Shown here: positions 49,001 through 61,900 of the stretch, piece after piece
Layout: each line of letters starts with the position of its first letter
Numbering within the stretch: the stretch's first letter is position 1
Source of the DNA: Piscicola geometra
Lineage: Eukaryota > Annelida > Clitellata > Hirudinida > Piscicolidae
Direction of reading: 5' to 3'
DNA length: 64,000 nt
Assembly: GCA_943735955.1 (NCBI GenBank)
Contig: OX030958.1
Coordinates: 1-64,000 of the forward strand
The notes under the pieces: generated by a model
What the model was told of the DNA's origin: nothing
Databases searched by the model: none
What the model saw: only the letters and a program-made list of their open reading frames with translations
Program-made: the position numbers and the translations under genes

Positions 49001-52000
49001 AAGTAGTGCCAGGTGGTGCCAGGTGGTGCAAAGTAGTGCAAGGTGGTGCCAGGTGGTGCAAAGTGGTGCAAAGTGGTGCCAGGTGGTGCAAAGTGGTGCA
49101 AGGTGGTGCCAGGTGGTGCAAAGTGGTGCAAAGTGGTGCCTGGTGGTGCCAGGTGGTGCAAAGTGGTGCAAAGTGGTGCCAGGTGGTGCAAAGTGGTGCA
49201 AGGTGGTGCCAGGTGGTGCCAGGTGGTGCCAGGTGGTGCAAGGTGGTGCCAGGTGGTGCAAAGTGGTGCAAAGTGGAGCCAGGTGGTGCAAGGTGGTGCC
49301 AGGTGGTGCAAAGTGGTGCAAAGTGGTGCCAGGTGGTGCAAAGTGGTGCAAGGTGGTGCCAGGTGGTGCAAAGTGGTGCCAGGTGGTGCAAGGTGGTGCC
49401 AGGTGGTGCAAAGTGGTGCAAAGTGGTGCCAGGTGGTGCCAGGTGGTGCAAGGTGGTGCCAGGTGGTGCAAAGTGGTGCAAAGTGGTGCCAGGTGGTGCA
49501 AAGTGGTGCAAGGTGGTGCCAGGTGGTGCAAAGTGGTGCCAGGTGGTGCAAGGTGGTGCCAGATGGTGCCAGGTGGTGCAAAGTAGTGCAAGGTGGTGCC
49601 AGGTGGTGCAAAGTAGTGCCAAGTGGTGCCAGGTGGTGCAAAGTGGTGCAAAGTGGTGCCAGGTGGTGCAAGGTGGTGCCAGGTGGTGCCAGGTGGTGAC
49701 AGGTGGTGCAAAGTGGTGCAAAGTGGTGCCAGGTGGTGCAAAGTGGTGCAAGGTGGTGCCAGGTGGTGCAAAGTGGTGCCAGGTGGTGCAAAGTGGTGCA
49801 AAGTGGTGCCAGGTGGTGCAAAGTGGTGCAAGGTGGTGCCAGGTGGTGCAAAGTGGTGCCAGGTGGTGCCAGGTGGTGCAAAGTGGTGCAAAGTGGTGCC
49901 AGGTGTTGCAAGGTGGTGCCAGGTAGTGCCAGATGGTGCCAGGTGGTGCAAGGTGGTGCCAGGTGGTGCAAAGTAGTGCAAGGTGGTGCCAGGTGGTGCA
50001 AAGTGGTGCAAGGTGGTGCCAGGTGGTGCCAGGTGGTGCCAGGTGGTGCCAGGTGGTGCCAGGTGGTGCAAAGTAGTGCAAAGTGGTGCCAGGTGGTGCA
50101 AGGTGGTGCCAGGTGGTGCCAGGTGGTGCAAAGTGGTGCAAAGTGGTGCCAGGTGGTGCAAAGTGGTGCAAGGTGGTGCCAGGTGGTGCAAAGTGGTGCA
50201 AGGTGGTGCCAGGTGGTGCCAGGTGGTGCCAGGTGGTGCCAGGTGGTGCCAGGTGGTGCAAAGTAGTGCAAAGTGGTGCCAGGTGGTGCAAGGTGGTGCC
50301 AGGTGGTGCCAGGTGGTGCAAAGTGGTGCAAAGTGGTGCCAGGTGGTGCAAAGTGGTGCAAGGTGGTGCCAGGTGGTGCAAAGTGGTGCCAGGTGGTGCA
50401 AGGTGGTGCCAGGTGGTGCAAAGTGGTGCAAAGTGGTGCCAGGTGGTGCCAGGTGGTGCAAGGTGGTGCCAGGTGGTGCAAAGTGGTGCAAAGTGGTGCC
50501 AGGTGGTGCAAAGTGGTGCAAGGTGGTGCCAGGTGGTGCAAAGTGGTGCCAGGTGGTGCAAGGTGGTGCCAGATGGTGCCAGGTGGTGCAAAGTAGTGCA
50601 AGGTGGTGCCAGGTGGTGCAAAGTAGTGCCAAGTGGTGCCAGGTGGTGCAAAGTGGTGCAAAGTGGTGCCAGGTGGTGCAAGGTGGTGCCAGGTGGTGCC
50701 AGGTGGTGACAGGTGGTGCAAAGTGGTGCAAAGTGGTGCCAGGTGGTGCAAAGTGGTGCAAGGTGGTGCCAGGTGGTGCAAAGTGGTGCCAGGTGGTGCA
50801 AAGTGGTGCAAAGTGGTGCCAGGTGGTGCAAAGTGGTGCAAGGTGGTGCCAGGTGGTGCAAAGTGGTGCCAGGTGGTGCCAGGTGGTGCAAAGTGGTGCA
50901 AAGTGGTGCCAGGTGTTGCAAGGTGGTGCCAGGTAGTGCCAGATGGTGCCAGGTGGTGCAAGGTGGTGCCAGGTGGTGCAAAGTAGTGCAAGGTGGTGCC
51001 AGGTGGTGCAAAGTGGTGCAAGGTGGTGCCAGGTGGTGCCAGGTGGTGCCAGGTGGTGCCAGGTGGTGCCAGGTGGTGCAAAGTAGTGCAAAGTGGTGCC
51101 AGGTGGTGCAAGGTGGTGCCAGGTGGTGCCAGGTGGTGCAAAGTGGTGCAAAGTGGTGCCAGGTGGTGCAAAGTGGTGCAAGGTGGTGCCAGGTGGTGCA
51201 AAGTGGTGCAAGGTGGTGCCAGGTGGTGCCAGGTGGTGCCAGGTGGTGCCAGGTGGTGCCAGGTGGTGCAAAGTAGTGCAAAGTGGTGCCAGGTGGTGCA
51301 AGGTGGTGCCAGGTGGTGCCAGGTGGTGCAAAGTGGTGCAAAGTGGTGCCAGGTGGTGCAAAGTGGTGCAAGGTGGTGCCAGGTGGTGCAAAGTGGTGCC
51401 AGGTGGTGCAAGGTGGTGCCAGGTGGTGCAAAGTGGTGCAAAGTGGTGCCAGGTGGTGCCAGGTGGTGCAAGGTGGTGCCAGGTGGTGCAAAGTGGTGCA
51501 AAGTGGTGCAAGGTGGTGCAAAGTGGTGCAAGGTGGTGCCAGGTGGTGCAAAGTGGTGCCAGGTGGTGCAAGGTGGTGCCAGATGGTGCCAGGTGATGCA
51601 AAGTAGTGCAAGGTGGTGCCAGGGGGTGCAAAGTAGTGCCAAGTGGTGCCAGGTGGTGCAAAGTGGTGCAAAGTGGTGCCAGGTGGTGCAAGGTGGTGCC
51701 AGGTGGTGCCAGGTGGTGACAGGTGGTGCAAGGTGGTGCCAGGTGGTGCAAAGTGGTGAAAAGTGGTGCCAGGTGGTGCAAAGTGGTGCAAGGTGGTGCC
51801 AGGTGGTGCAAAGTGGTGCCAGGTGGTGCCAGGTGGTGCCAGGTGGTGCAAGGTGGTGCCAGGTGGTGCAAAGTAGTGCAAAGTGGAGCCAGGTGGTGCA
51901 AAGTGGTGCAAAGTGGAGCCAGGTGGTGCAAAGTGGTGCAAAGTGGTGCCAGGTGGTGCAAAGTGGTGCAAAGTGGTGCCAGGTGGTGCCAGGTGGTGCA

Positions 52001-52979
52001 AAGTGGTGCAAAGTGGTGCCAGGTGGTGCCAGGTGGTGCAAGGTGGTGCCAGGTGGTGCCAAGTAGTGCCAGGTGGTGCCAGGTGGTGCAAAGTAGTGCA
52101 AAGTGGTGCCAGGTGGTGCAAAGTGGTGCAAGGTGGTGCCAGGTGGTGCAAAGTGGTGCAAGGTGGTGCCAGGTGGTGCCAGGTGGTGCCAGGTGGTGCA
52201 AGGTGGTGCCAGGTGGTGCAAAGTGGTGCAAAGTGGTGCCAGGTGGTGCAAAATGGTGCAAGGTGGTGCCAGGTGGTGCAAAGTGGTGCCAGGTGGTGCC
52301 AGGTGGTGCAAAGTGGTGCAAAGTGGTGCCAGGTGGTGCAAGGTGGTGCCAGGTAGTGCCAGATGGTGCCAGGTGGTGCAAGGTGGTGCCAGGTGGTGCC
52401 AGGTGGTGCCAGGTGGTGCAAGGTGGTGCCAGGTGGTGCAAAGTGGTGCAAAGTGGTGCCAGGTGGTGCAAAGTGGTGCAAGGTGGTGCCAGGTGGTGCC
52501 AGGTGGTGCCAGGTGGTGCAAGGTGGTGCCAGGTGGTGCAAAGTGGTGCAAAGTGGAGCCAGGTGGTGCAAGGTGGTGCCAGGTGGTGCAAAGTGGTGCA
52601 AAGTGGTGCCAGGTGGTGCAAAGTGGTGCAAGGTGGTGCCAGGTGGTGCAAAGTGGTGCCAGGTGGTGCAAGGTGGTGCCAGGTGGTGCAAAGTGGTGCA
52701 AAGTGGTGCCAGGTGGTGCCAGGTGGTGCAAGGTGGTGCCAGGTGGTGCAAAGTGGTGCAAAGTGGTGCCAGGTGGTGCAAAGTGGTGCAAGGTGGTGCC
52801 AGGTGGTGCAAAGTAGTGCCAGGTGGTGCAAGGTGGTGCCAGATGGTGCCAGGTGGTGCAAAGTAGTGCAAGGTGGTGCCAGGTGGTGCAAAGTAGTGCC
52901 AAGTGGTGCCAGGTGGTGCAAAGTGGTGCAAAGTGGTGCCAGGTGGTGCAAGGTGGTGCCAGGTGGTGCCAGGTGGTGA
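40086..52979. repeat. Long higher-order copies at 3,830 and 7,800 bp, with internal steps near 0.9-1.3 kb
   Basis: The roughly 1,290-bp stretch starting at 40093 recurs at 43923 (offset 3,830) and, slightly shortened, at 51723 (offset 7,800). Between them GTGACAGGTG landmarks fall at 41376, 42286, 43916, 45206, 46126, 47316, 48776, 49696, 50706 and 51716. Spacings are mostly 910-1,460 bp, apart from 1,630 bp between 42286 and 43916, and include 920 bp and 1,010 bp twice each. Blocks are shuffled combinations of a few parental segments. Confidence 0.8.
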
Positions 52980-55900
52980 CAGGTGGTGCAAGGTGGTGCC
53001 AGGTGGTGCAAAGTGGTGAAAAGTGGTGCCAGGTGGTGCAAAGTGGTGCAAGGTGGTGCCAGGTGGTGCAAAGTGGTGCCAGGTGGTGCCAGGTGGTGCC
53101 AGGTGGTGCAAGGTGGTGCCAGGTGGTGCAAAGTGGTGCAAAGTGGAGCCAGGTGGTGCAAAGTGGTGCAAAGTGGAGCCAGGTGGTGCAAAGTGGTGCA
53201 AAGTGGTGCCAGGTGGTGCCAGGTGGTGCAAAGTAGTGCAAGGTGGTGCCAGGTGGTGCAAAGTGGTGCAAAGTGGTGCCAGGTGGTGCAAAGTGGTGCA
53301 AGGTGGTGCCAGGTGGTGCAAAGTGGTGCAAAGTGGTGCCAGGTGGTGCCAGGTGGTGCAAAGTGGTGCAAAGTGGTGCCAGGTGGTGCAAAGTGGTGCA
53401 AGGTGGTGCCAGGTGGTGCCAGGTGGTGCCAGGTGGTGCAAGGTGGTGCCAGGTGGTGCAAAGTGGTGCAAAGTGGAGCCAGGTGGTGCAAGGTGGTGCC
53501 AGGTGGTGCAAAGTGGTGCAAAGTGGTGCCAGGTGGTGCAAAGTGGTGCAAGGTGGTGCCAGGTGGTGCAAAGTGGTGCCAGGTGGTGCAAGGTGGTGCC
53601 AGGTAGTGCAAAGTGGTGCAAAGTGGTGCCAGGTGGTGCCAGGTGGTGCAAGGTGGTGCCAGGTGGTGCAAAGTGGTGCAAAGTGGTGCCAGGTGGTGCA
53701 AAGTGGTGCAAGGTGGTGCCAGGTGGTGCAAAGTGGTGCCAGGTGGTGCAAGGTGGTGCCAGATGGTGCCAGGTGGTGCAAAGTAGTGCAAGGTGGTGCC
53801 AGGTGGTGCAAAGTAGTGCCAAGTGGTGCCAGGTGGTGCAAAGTGGTGCAAAGTGGTGCCAGGTGGTGCAAGGTGGTGCCAGGTGGTGCCAGGTGGTGAC
53901 AGGTGGTGCAAAGTGGTGCAAAGTGGTGCCAGGTGGTGCAAAGTGGTGCAAGGTGGTGCCAGGTGGTGCAAAGTGGTGCCAGGTGGTGCAAAGTGGTGCA
54001 AAGTGGTGCCAGGTGGTGCAAAGTGGTGCAAGGTGGTGCCAGGTGGTGCAAAGTGGTGCCAGGTGGTGCCAGGTGGTGCAAAGTGGTGCAAAGTGGTGCC
54101 AGGTGTTGCAAGGTGGTGCCAGGTAGTGCCAGATGGTGCCAGGTGGTGCAAGGTGGTGCCAGGTGGTGCAAAGTGGTGCAAAGTGGTGCCAGGTGGTGCA
54201 AAGTGGTGCAAAGTGGTGCCAGGTGGTGCAAAGTGGTGCAAGGTGGTGCCAGGTGGTGCAAAGTGGTGCAAGGTGGTGCCAGGTGGTGCCAGGTGGTGCC
54301 AGGTGGTGCCAGGTGGTGCCAGGTGGTGCAAAGTGGTGCAAGGTGGTGCCAGGTGGTGCAAGGTGGTGCCAAATGGTGCCAGGTGGTGCAAAGTGGTGCA
54401 AAGTGGTGCCAGGTGGTGCAAAGTGGTGCAAAATGGTGCCAGGTGGTGCAAAGTGGTGCCAGGTGGTGCAAGGTGGTGCCAGGTGGTGCACAGTGGTGCA
54501 AAGTGGTGCCAGGTGGTGCCAGGTGGTGCAAGGTGGTGCCAGGTGGTGCAAAGTGGTGCAAAGTGGTGCCAGGTGGTGCAAAGTGGTGCAAGGTGGTGCC
54601 ATGTGGTGCAAAGTGGTGCCAGGTGGTGCAAGGTGGTGCCAGATGGTGCCAGGTGGTGCAAAGTAGTGCAAGGTGGTGCCAGGTGGTGCAAAGTAGTGCC
54701 AAGTGGTGCCAGGTGGTGCAAAGTGGTGCAAAGTGGTGCCAGGTGGTGCAAGGTGGTGCCAGGTGGTGCCAGGTGGTGACAGGTGGTGCAAGGTGGTGCC
54801 AGGTGGTGCAAAGTGGTGAAAAGTGGTGCCAGGTGGTGCAAAGTGGTGCAAGGTGGTGCCAGGTGGTGCAAAGTGGTGCCAGGTGGTGCCAGGTGGTGCC
54901 AGGTGGTGCAAGGTGGTGCCAGGTGGTGCAAAGTAGTGCAAAGTGGAGCCAGGTGGTGCAAAGTGGTGCAAAGTGGAGCCAGGTGGTGCAAAGTGGTGCA
55001 AAGTGGTGCCAGGTGGTGCAAAATGGTGCAAGGTGGTGCCAGGTGGTGCAAAGTGGTGCCAGGTGGTGCCAGGTGGTGCAAAGTGGTGCAAAGTGGTGCC
55101 AGGTGGTGCCAGGTGGTGCCAGGTGGTGCAAGGTGGTGCCAGGTGGTGCAAAGTAGTGCAAAGTGGAGCCAGGTGGTGCAAAGTGGTGCAAAGTGGAGCC
55201 AGGTGGTGCAAAGTGGTGCAAAGTGGTGCCAGGTGGTGCAAAATGGTGCAAGGTGGTGCCAGGTGGTGCAAAGTGGTGCCAGGTGGTGCCAGGTGGTGCA
55301 AAGTGGTGCAAAGTGGTGCAAAGTGGTGCCAGGTGGTGCAAGGTGGTGCCAGGTAGTACCAGATGGTGCCAGGTGGTGCAAGGTGGTGCCAGGTGGTGCA
55401 AAGTGGTGCAAAGTGGTGCCAGGTGGTGCAAAGTAGTGCCAAGTGGTGCCAGGTGGTGCAAAGTGGTGCAAAGTGGTGCCAGGTGGTGCAAGGTGGTGCC
55501 AGGTGGTGCCAGGTGGTGACAGGTGGTGCAAAGTGGTGCAAAGTGGAGCCAGGTGGTGCAAAGTGGTGCAAGGTGGTGCCAGGTGGTGCAAAGTGGAGCC
55601 AGGTGGTGCAAAGTGGTGCAAAGTGGTGCCAGGTGGTGCAAAATGGTGCAAGGTGGTGCCAGGTGGTGCAAAGTGGAGCCAGGTGGTGCAAGGTGGTGCC
55701 AGGTGGTGCAAAGTGGTGCAAAGTGGTGCCAGGTGGTGCAAAGTGGTGCAAGGTGGTGCCAGGTGGTGCAAGGTGGTGCCAGGTGGTGCAAAGTGGTGCA
55801 AAGTGGTGCCAGGTGGTGCAAAGTAGTGCCAAGTGGTGCCAGGTGGTGCAAAGTGGTGCAAAGTGGTGCCAGGTGGTGCAAGGTGGTGCCAGGTGGTGCC

Positions 55901-58900
55901 AGGTGGCGACAGGTGGTGCAAAGTGGTGCAAAGTGGTGCCAGGTGGTGCAAAGTGGTGCAAGGTGGTGCCAGGTGGTGCAAAGTGGTGCAAGGTGGTGCC
56001 AGGTGGTGCAAAGTGGTGCCAGGTGGTGCCAGGTGGTGCAAAGTGGTGCAAAGTGGTGCCAGGTGTTGCAAGGTGGTGCCAGGTAGTGCCAGATGGTGCC
56101 AGGTGGTGCAAGGTGGTGCCAGGTGGTGCAAAGTGGTGCAAAGTGGTGCCAGGTGGTGCAAAGTGGTGCAAAGTGGTGCCAGGTGGTGCAAAGTGGTGCA
56201 AGGTGGTGCCAGGTGGTGCAAAGTGGTGCAAGGTGGTGCCAGGTGGTGCCAGGTGGTGCCAGGTGGTGCCAGGTGGTGCCAGGTGGTGCAAAGTGGTGCA
56301 AGGTGGTGCCAGGTGGTGCAAGGTGGTGCCAAATGGTGCCAGGTGGTGCAAAGTGGTGCAAAGTGGTGCCAGGTGGTGCAAAGTGGTGCAAAATGGTGCC
56401 AGGTGGTGCAAAGTGGTGCCAGGTGGTGCAAGGTGGTGCCAGGTGGTGCAAAGTGGTGCAAAGTGGTGCCAGGTGGTGCCAGGTGGTGCAAGGTGGTGCC
56501 AGGTGGCGACAGGTGGTGCAAAGTGGTGCAAAGTGGTGCCAGGTGGTGCAAAGTGGTGCAAGGTGGTGCCAGGTGGTGCAAAGTGGTGCAAGGTGGTGCC
56601 AGGTGGTGCAAAGTGGTGCCAGGTGGTGCCAGGTGGTGCAAAGTGGTGCAAAGTGGTGCCAGGTGTTGCAAGGTGGTGCCAGGTAGTGCCAGATGGTGCC
56701 AGGTGGTGCAAGGTGGTGCCAGGTGGTGCAAAGTGGTGCAAAGTGGTGCCAGGTGGTGCAAAGTGGTGCAAAGTGGTGCCAGGTGGTGCAAAGTGGTGCA
56801 AGGTGGTGCCAGGTGGTGCAAAGTGGTGCAAGGTGGTGCCAGGTGGTGCCAGGTGGTGCCAGGTGGTGCCAGGTGGTGCCAGGTGGTGCAAAGTGGTGCA
56901 AGGTGGTGCCAGGTGGTGCAAGGTGGTGCCAAATGGTGCCAGGTGGTGCAAAGTGGTGCAAAGTGGTGCCAGGTGGTGCAAAGTGGTGCAAAATGGTGCC
57001 AGGTGGTGCAAAGTGGTGCCAGGTGGTGCAAGGTGGTGCCAGGTGGTGCAAAGTGGTGCAAAGTGGTGCCAGGTGGTGCCAGGTGGTGCAAGGTGGTGCC
57101 AGGTGGTGCAAAGTGGTGCAAAGTGGTGCCAGGTGGTGCAAAGTGGTGCAAGGTGGTGCCATGTGGTGCAAAGTGGTGCCAGGTGGTGCAAGGTGGTGCC
57201 AGATGGTGCCAGGTGGTGCAAAGTAGTGCAAGGTGGTGCCAGGTGGTGCAAAGTAGTGCCAAGTGGTGCCAGGTGGTGCAAAGTGGTGCAAAGTGGTGCC
57301 AGGTGGTGCAAGGTGGTGCCAGGTGGTGCCAGGTGGTGACAGGTGGTGCAAGGTGGTGCCAGGTGGTGCAAAGTGGTGAAAAGTGGTGCCAGGTAGTGCA
57401 AAGTGGTGCAAGGTGGTGCCAGGTGGTGCAAAGTGGTGCCAGGTGGTGCCAGGTGGTGCCAGGTGGTGCAAGGTGGTGCCAGGTGGTGCAAAGTAGTGCA
57501 AAGTGGAGCCAGGTGGTGCAAAGTGGTGCAAAGTGGAGCCAGGTGGTGCAAAGTGGTGCAAAGTGGTGCCAGGTGGTGCAAAATGGTGCAAGGTGGTGCC
57601 AGGTGGTGCAAAGTGGTGCCAGGTGGTGCCAGGTGGTGCAAAGTGGTGCAAAGTGGTGCCAGGTGGTGCCAGGTGGTGCCAGGTGGTGCAAGGTGGTGCC
57701 AGGTGGTGCAAAGTAGTGCAAAGTGGAGCCAGGTGGTGCAAAGTGGTGCAAAGTGGAGCCAGGTGGTGCAAAGTGGTGCAAAGTGGTGCCAGGTGGTGCA
57801 AAATGGTGCAAGGTGGTGCCAGGTGGTGCAAAGTGGTGCCAGGTGGTGCCAGGTGGTGCAAAGTGATGCAAAGTGGTGCCAGGTGGTGCAAGGTGGTGCC
57901 AGGTAGTACCAGATGGTGCCAGGTGGTGCAAGGTGGTGCCAGGTGGTGCAAAGTGGTGCAAAGTGGTGCCAGGTGGTGCAAAGTAGTGCCAAGTGGTGCC
58001 AGGTGGTGCAAAGTGGTGCAAAGTGGTGCCAGGTGGTGCAAGGTGGTGCCAGGTGGTGCCAGGTGGTGACAGGTGGTGCAAAGTGGTGCAAAGTGGTGCC
58101 AGGTGGTGCAAAGTGGTGCAAGGTGGTGCCAGGTGGTGCGAAGTGGTGCCAGGTGGTGCAAAGTGGTGCAAAGTGGTGCCAGGTGGTGCAAAGTGGTGCA
58201 AGGTGGTGCCAGGTGGTGCAAAGTGGTGCCAGGTGGTGCCAGGTGGTGCAAAGTGGTGCAAAGTGGTGCCAGGTGTTGCAAGGTGGTGCCAGGTAGTGCC
58301 AGATGGTGCCAGGTGGTGCAAGGTGGTGCCAGGTGGTGCAAAGTGGTGCAAAGTGGTGCCAGGTGGTGCAAAGTGGTGCAAAGTGGTGCCAGGTGGTGCA
58401 AAGTGGTGCAAGGTGGTGCCAGGTGGTGCAAAGTGGTGCAAGGTGGTGCCAGGTGGTGCCAGGTGGTGCCAGGTGGTGCCAGGTGGTGCCAGGTGGTGCA
58501 AAGTGGTGCAAGGTGGTGCCAGGTGGTGCAAGGTGGTGCCAGGTGGTGCCAGGTGGTGCAAAGTGGTGCAAAGTGGTGCCAGGTGGTGCAAAGTGGTGCA
58601 AAATGGTGCCAGGTGGTGCAAAGTGGTGCCAGGTGGTGCAAGGTGGTGCCAGGTGGTGCAAAGTGGTGCAAAGTGGTGCCAGGTGGTGCCAGGTGGTGCA
58701 AGGTGGTGCCAGGTGGTGCAAAGTGGTGCAAAGTGGTGCCAGGTGGTGCAAAGTGGTGCAAGGTGGTGCCATGTGGTGCAAAGTGGTGCCAGGTGGTGCA
58801 AGGTGGTGCCAGATGGTGCCAGGTGGTGCAAAGTAGTGCAAGGTGGTGCCAGGTGGTGCAAAGTAGTGCCAAGTGGTGCCAGGTGGTGCAAAGTGGTGCA

Positions 58901-61900
58901 AAGTGGTGCCAGGTGGTGCAAGGTGGTGCCAGGTGGTGCCAGGTGGTGACAGGTGGTGCAAGGTGGTGCCAGGTGGTGCAAAGTGGTGAAAAGTGGTGCC
59001 AGGTGGTGCAAAGTGGTGCAAGGTGGTGCCAGGTGGTGCAAAGTGGTGCCAGGTGGTGCCAGGTGGTGCCAGGTGGTGCAAGGTGGTGCCAGGTGGTGCA
59101 AAGTAGTGCAAAGTGGAGCCAGGTGGTGCAAAGTGGTGCAAAGTGGAGCCAGGTGGTGCAAAGTGGTGCAAAGTGGTGCCAGGTGGTGCAAAATGGTGCA
59201 AGGTGGTGCCAGGTGGTGCAAAGTGGTGCCAGGTGGTGCCAGGTGGTGCAAAGTGGTGCAAAGTGGTGCCAGGTGGTGCAAGGTGGTGCCAGGTAGTACC
59301 AGATGGTGCCAGGTGGTGCAAGGTGGTGCCAGGTGGTGCAAAGTGGTGCAAAGTGGTGCCAGGTGGTGCAAAGTGGTGCAAAGTGGTGCCAGGTGGTGCA
59401 AAGTGGTGCAAGGTGGTGCCAGGTGATGCAAAGTGGTGCAAGGTGGTGCCAGGTGGTGCCAGGTGGTGCCAGGTGGTGCAAGGTGGTGCCAGGTGGTGCA
59501 AAGTAGTGCAAAGTGGTGCCAGGTGGTGCAAGGTGGTGCCAGGTGGTGCCAGGTGGTGCAAAGTGGTGCAAAGTGGTGCCAGGTGGTGCAAGGTGGTGCC
59601 AGGTAGTGCCAGATGGTGCCAGGTGGTGCAAAGTGGTGCAAAGTGGTGCCAAGTGGTGCAAAGTGGTGCAAAGTGGTGCCAGGTGGTGCAAAGTGGTGCA
59701 AAGTGGTGCCAGGTGGTGCAAAGTGGTGCAAGGTGGTGCCAGGTGGTGCAAAGTGGAGCCAGGTGGTGCAAAGTGGTGCAAAGTGGTGCCAGGTGGTGCA
59801 AAATGGTGCAAGGTGGTGCCAGGTGGTGCAAAGTGGTGCCAGGTGGTGCCAGGTGGTGCAAAGTGGTGCAAAGTGGTGCCAGGTGGTGCAAGGTGGTGCC
59901 AGGTAGTACCAGATGGTGCCAGGTGGTGCAAGGTGGTGCCAGGTGGTGCAAAGTGGTGCAAAGTGGTGCCAGGTGGTGCAAAGTAGTGCCAAGTGGTGCC
60001 AGGTGGTGCAAAGTGGTGCAAAGTGGTGCCAGGTGGTGCAAGGTGGTGCCAGGTGGTGCCAGGTGGTGACAGGTGGTGCAAAGTGGTGCAAAGTGGTGCC
60101 AGGTGGTGCAAAGTGGTGCAAGGTGGTGCCAGGTGGTGCAAAGTGGTGCCAGGTGGTGCAAAGTGGTGCAAAGTGGTGCCAGGTGGTGCAAAGTGGTGCA
60201 AGGTGGTGCCAGGTGGTGCAAAGTGGTGCCAGGTGGTGCCAGGTGGTGCAAAGTGGTGCAAAGTGGTGCCAGGTGTTGCAAGGTGGTGCCAGGTAGTGCC
60301 AGATGGTGCCAGGTGGTGCAAGGTGGTGCCAGGTGGTGCAAAGTGGTGCAAAGTGGTGCCAGGTGGTGCAAAGTGGTGCAAAGTGGTGCCAGGTGGTGCA
60401 AAGTGGTGCAAGGTGGTGCCAGGTGGTGCAAAGTGGTGCAAGGTGGTGCCAGGTGGTGCCAGGTGGTGCCAGGTGGTGCCAGGTGGTGCCAGGTGGTGCA
60501 AAGTGGTGCAAGGTGGTGCCAGGTGGTGCAAGGTGGTGCCAAATGGTGCCAGGTGGTGCAAAGTGGTGCAAAGTGGTGCCAGGTGGTGCAAAGTGGTGCA
60601 AAATGGTGCCAGGTGGTGCAAAGTGGTGCCAGGTGGTGCAAGGTGGTGCCAGGTGGTGCAAAGTGGTGCAAAGTGGTGCCAGGTGGTGCCAGGTGGTGCA
60701 AGGTGGTGCCAGGTGGTGCAAAGTGGTGCAAAGTGGTGCCAGGTGGTGCAAAGTGGTGCAAGGTGGTGCCATGTGGTGCAAAGTGGTGCCAGGTGGTGCA
60801 AGGTGGTGCCAGATGGTGCCAGGTGGTGCAAAGTAGTGCAAGGTGGTGCCAGGTGGTGCAAAGTAGTGCCAAGTGGTGCCAGGTGGTGCCAGGTGGTGAC
60901 AGGTGGTGCAAGGTGGTGCCAGGTGGTGCAAAGTGGTGAAAAGTGGTGCCAGGTGGTGCAAAGTGGTGCAAGGTGGTGCCAGGTGGTGCAAAGTGGTGCC
61001 AGGTGGTGCCAGGTGGTGCCAGGTGGTGCAAGGTGGTGCCAGGTGGTGCAAAGTAGTGCAAAGTGGAGCCAGGTGGTGCAAAGTGGTGCAAAGTGGAGCC
61101 AGGTGGTGCAAAGTGGTGCAAAGTGGTGCCAGGTGGTGCAAAATGGTGCGAGGTGGTGCCAGGTGGTGCAAAGTGGTGCCAGGTGGTGCCAGGTGGTGCA
61201 AAGTGGTGCAAAGTGGTGCCAGGTGGTGCCAGGTGGTGCCAGGTGGTGCCAGGTGGTGCAAGGTGGTGCCAGGTGGTGCAAAGTAGTGCAAAGTGGAGCC
61301 AGGTGGTGCAAAGTGGTGCAAAGTGGAGCCAGGTGGTGCAAAGTGGTGCAAAGTGGTGCCAGGTGGTGCAAAATGGTGCAAGGTGGTGCCAGGTGGTGCA
61401 AAGTGGTGCCAGGTGGTGCCAGGTGGTGCAAAGTGGTGCAAAGTGGTGCCAGGTGGTGCGAGGTGGTGCCAGGTAGTACCAGATGGTGCCAGGTGGTGCA
61501 AGGTGGTGCCAGGTGGTGCAAAGTGGTGCAAAGTGGTGCCAGGTGGTGCAAAGTAGTGCCAAGTGGTGCCAGGTGGTGCAAAGTGGTGCAAAGTGGTGCC
61601 AGGTGGTGCAAGGTGGTGCCAGGTGGTGCCAGGTAGTGACAGGTGGTGCAAAGTGGTGCAAAGTGGTGCCAGGTGGTGCAAAGTGGTGCAAGGTGGTGCC
61701 AGGTGGTGCGAAGTGGTGCCAGGTGGTGCAAAGTGGTGCAAAGTGGTGCCAGGTGGTGCAAAGTGGTGCAAGGTGGTGCCAGGTGGTGCAAAGTGGTGCC
61801 AGGTGGTGCCAGGTGGTGCAAAGTGGTGCAAAGTGGTGCCAGGTGTTGCAAGGTGGTGCCAGGTAGTGCCAGATGGTGCCAGGTGGTGCAAGGTGGTGCC

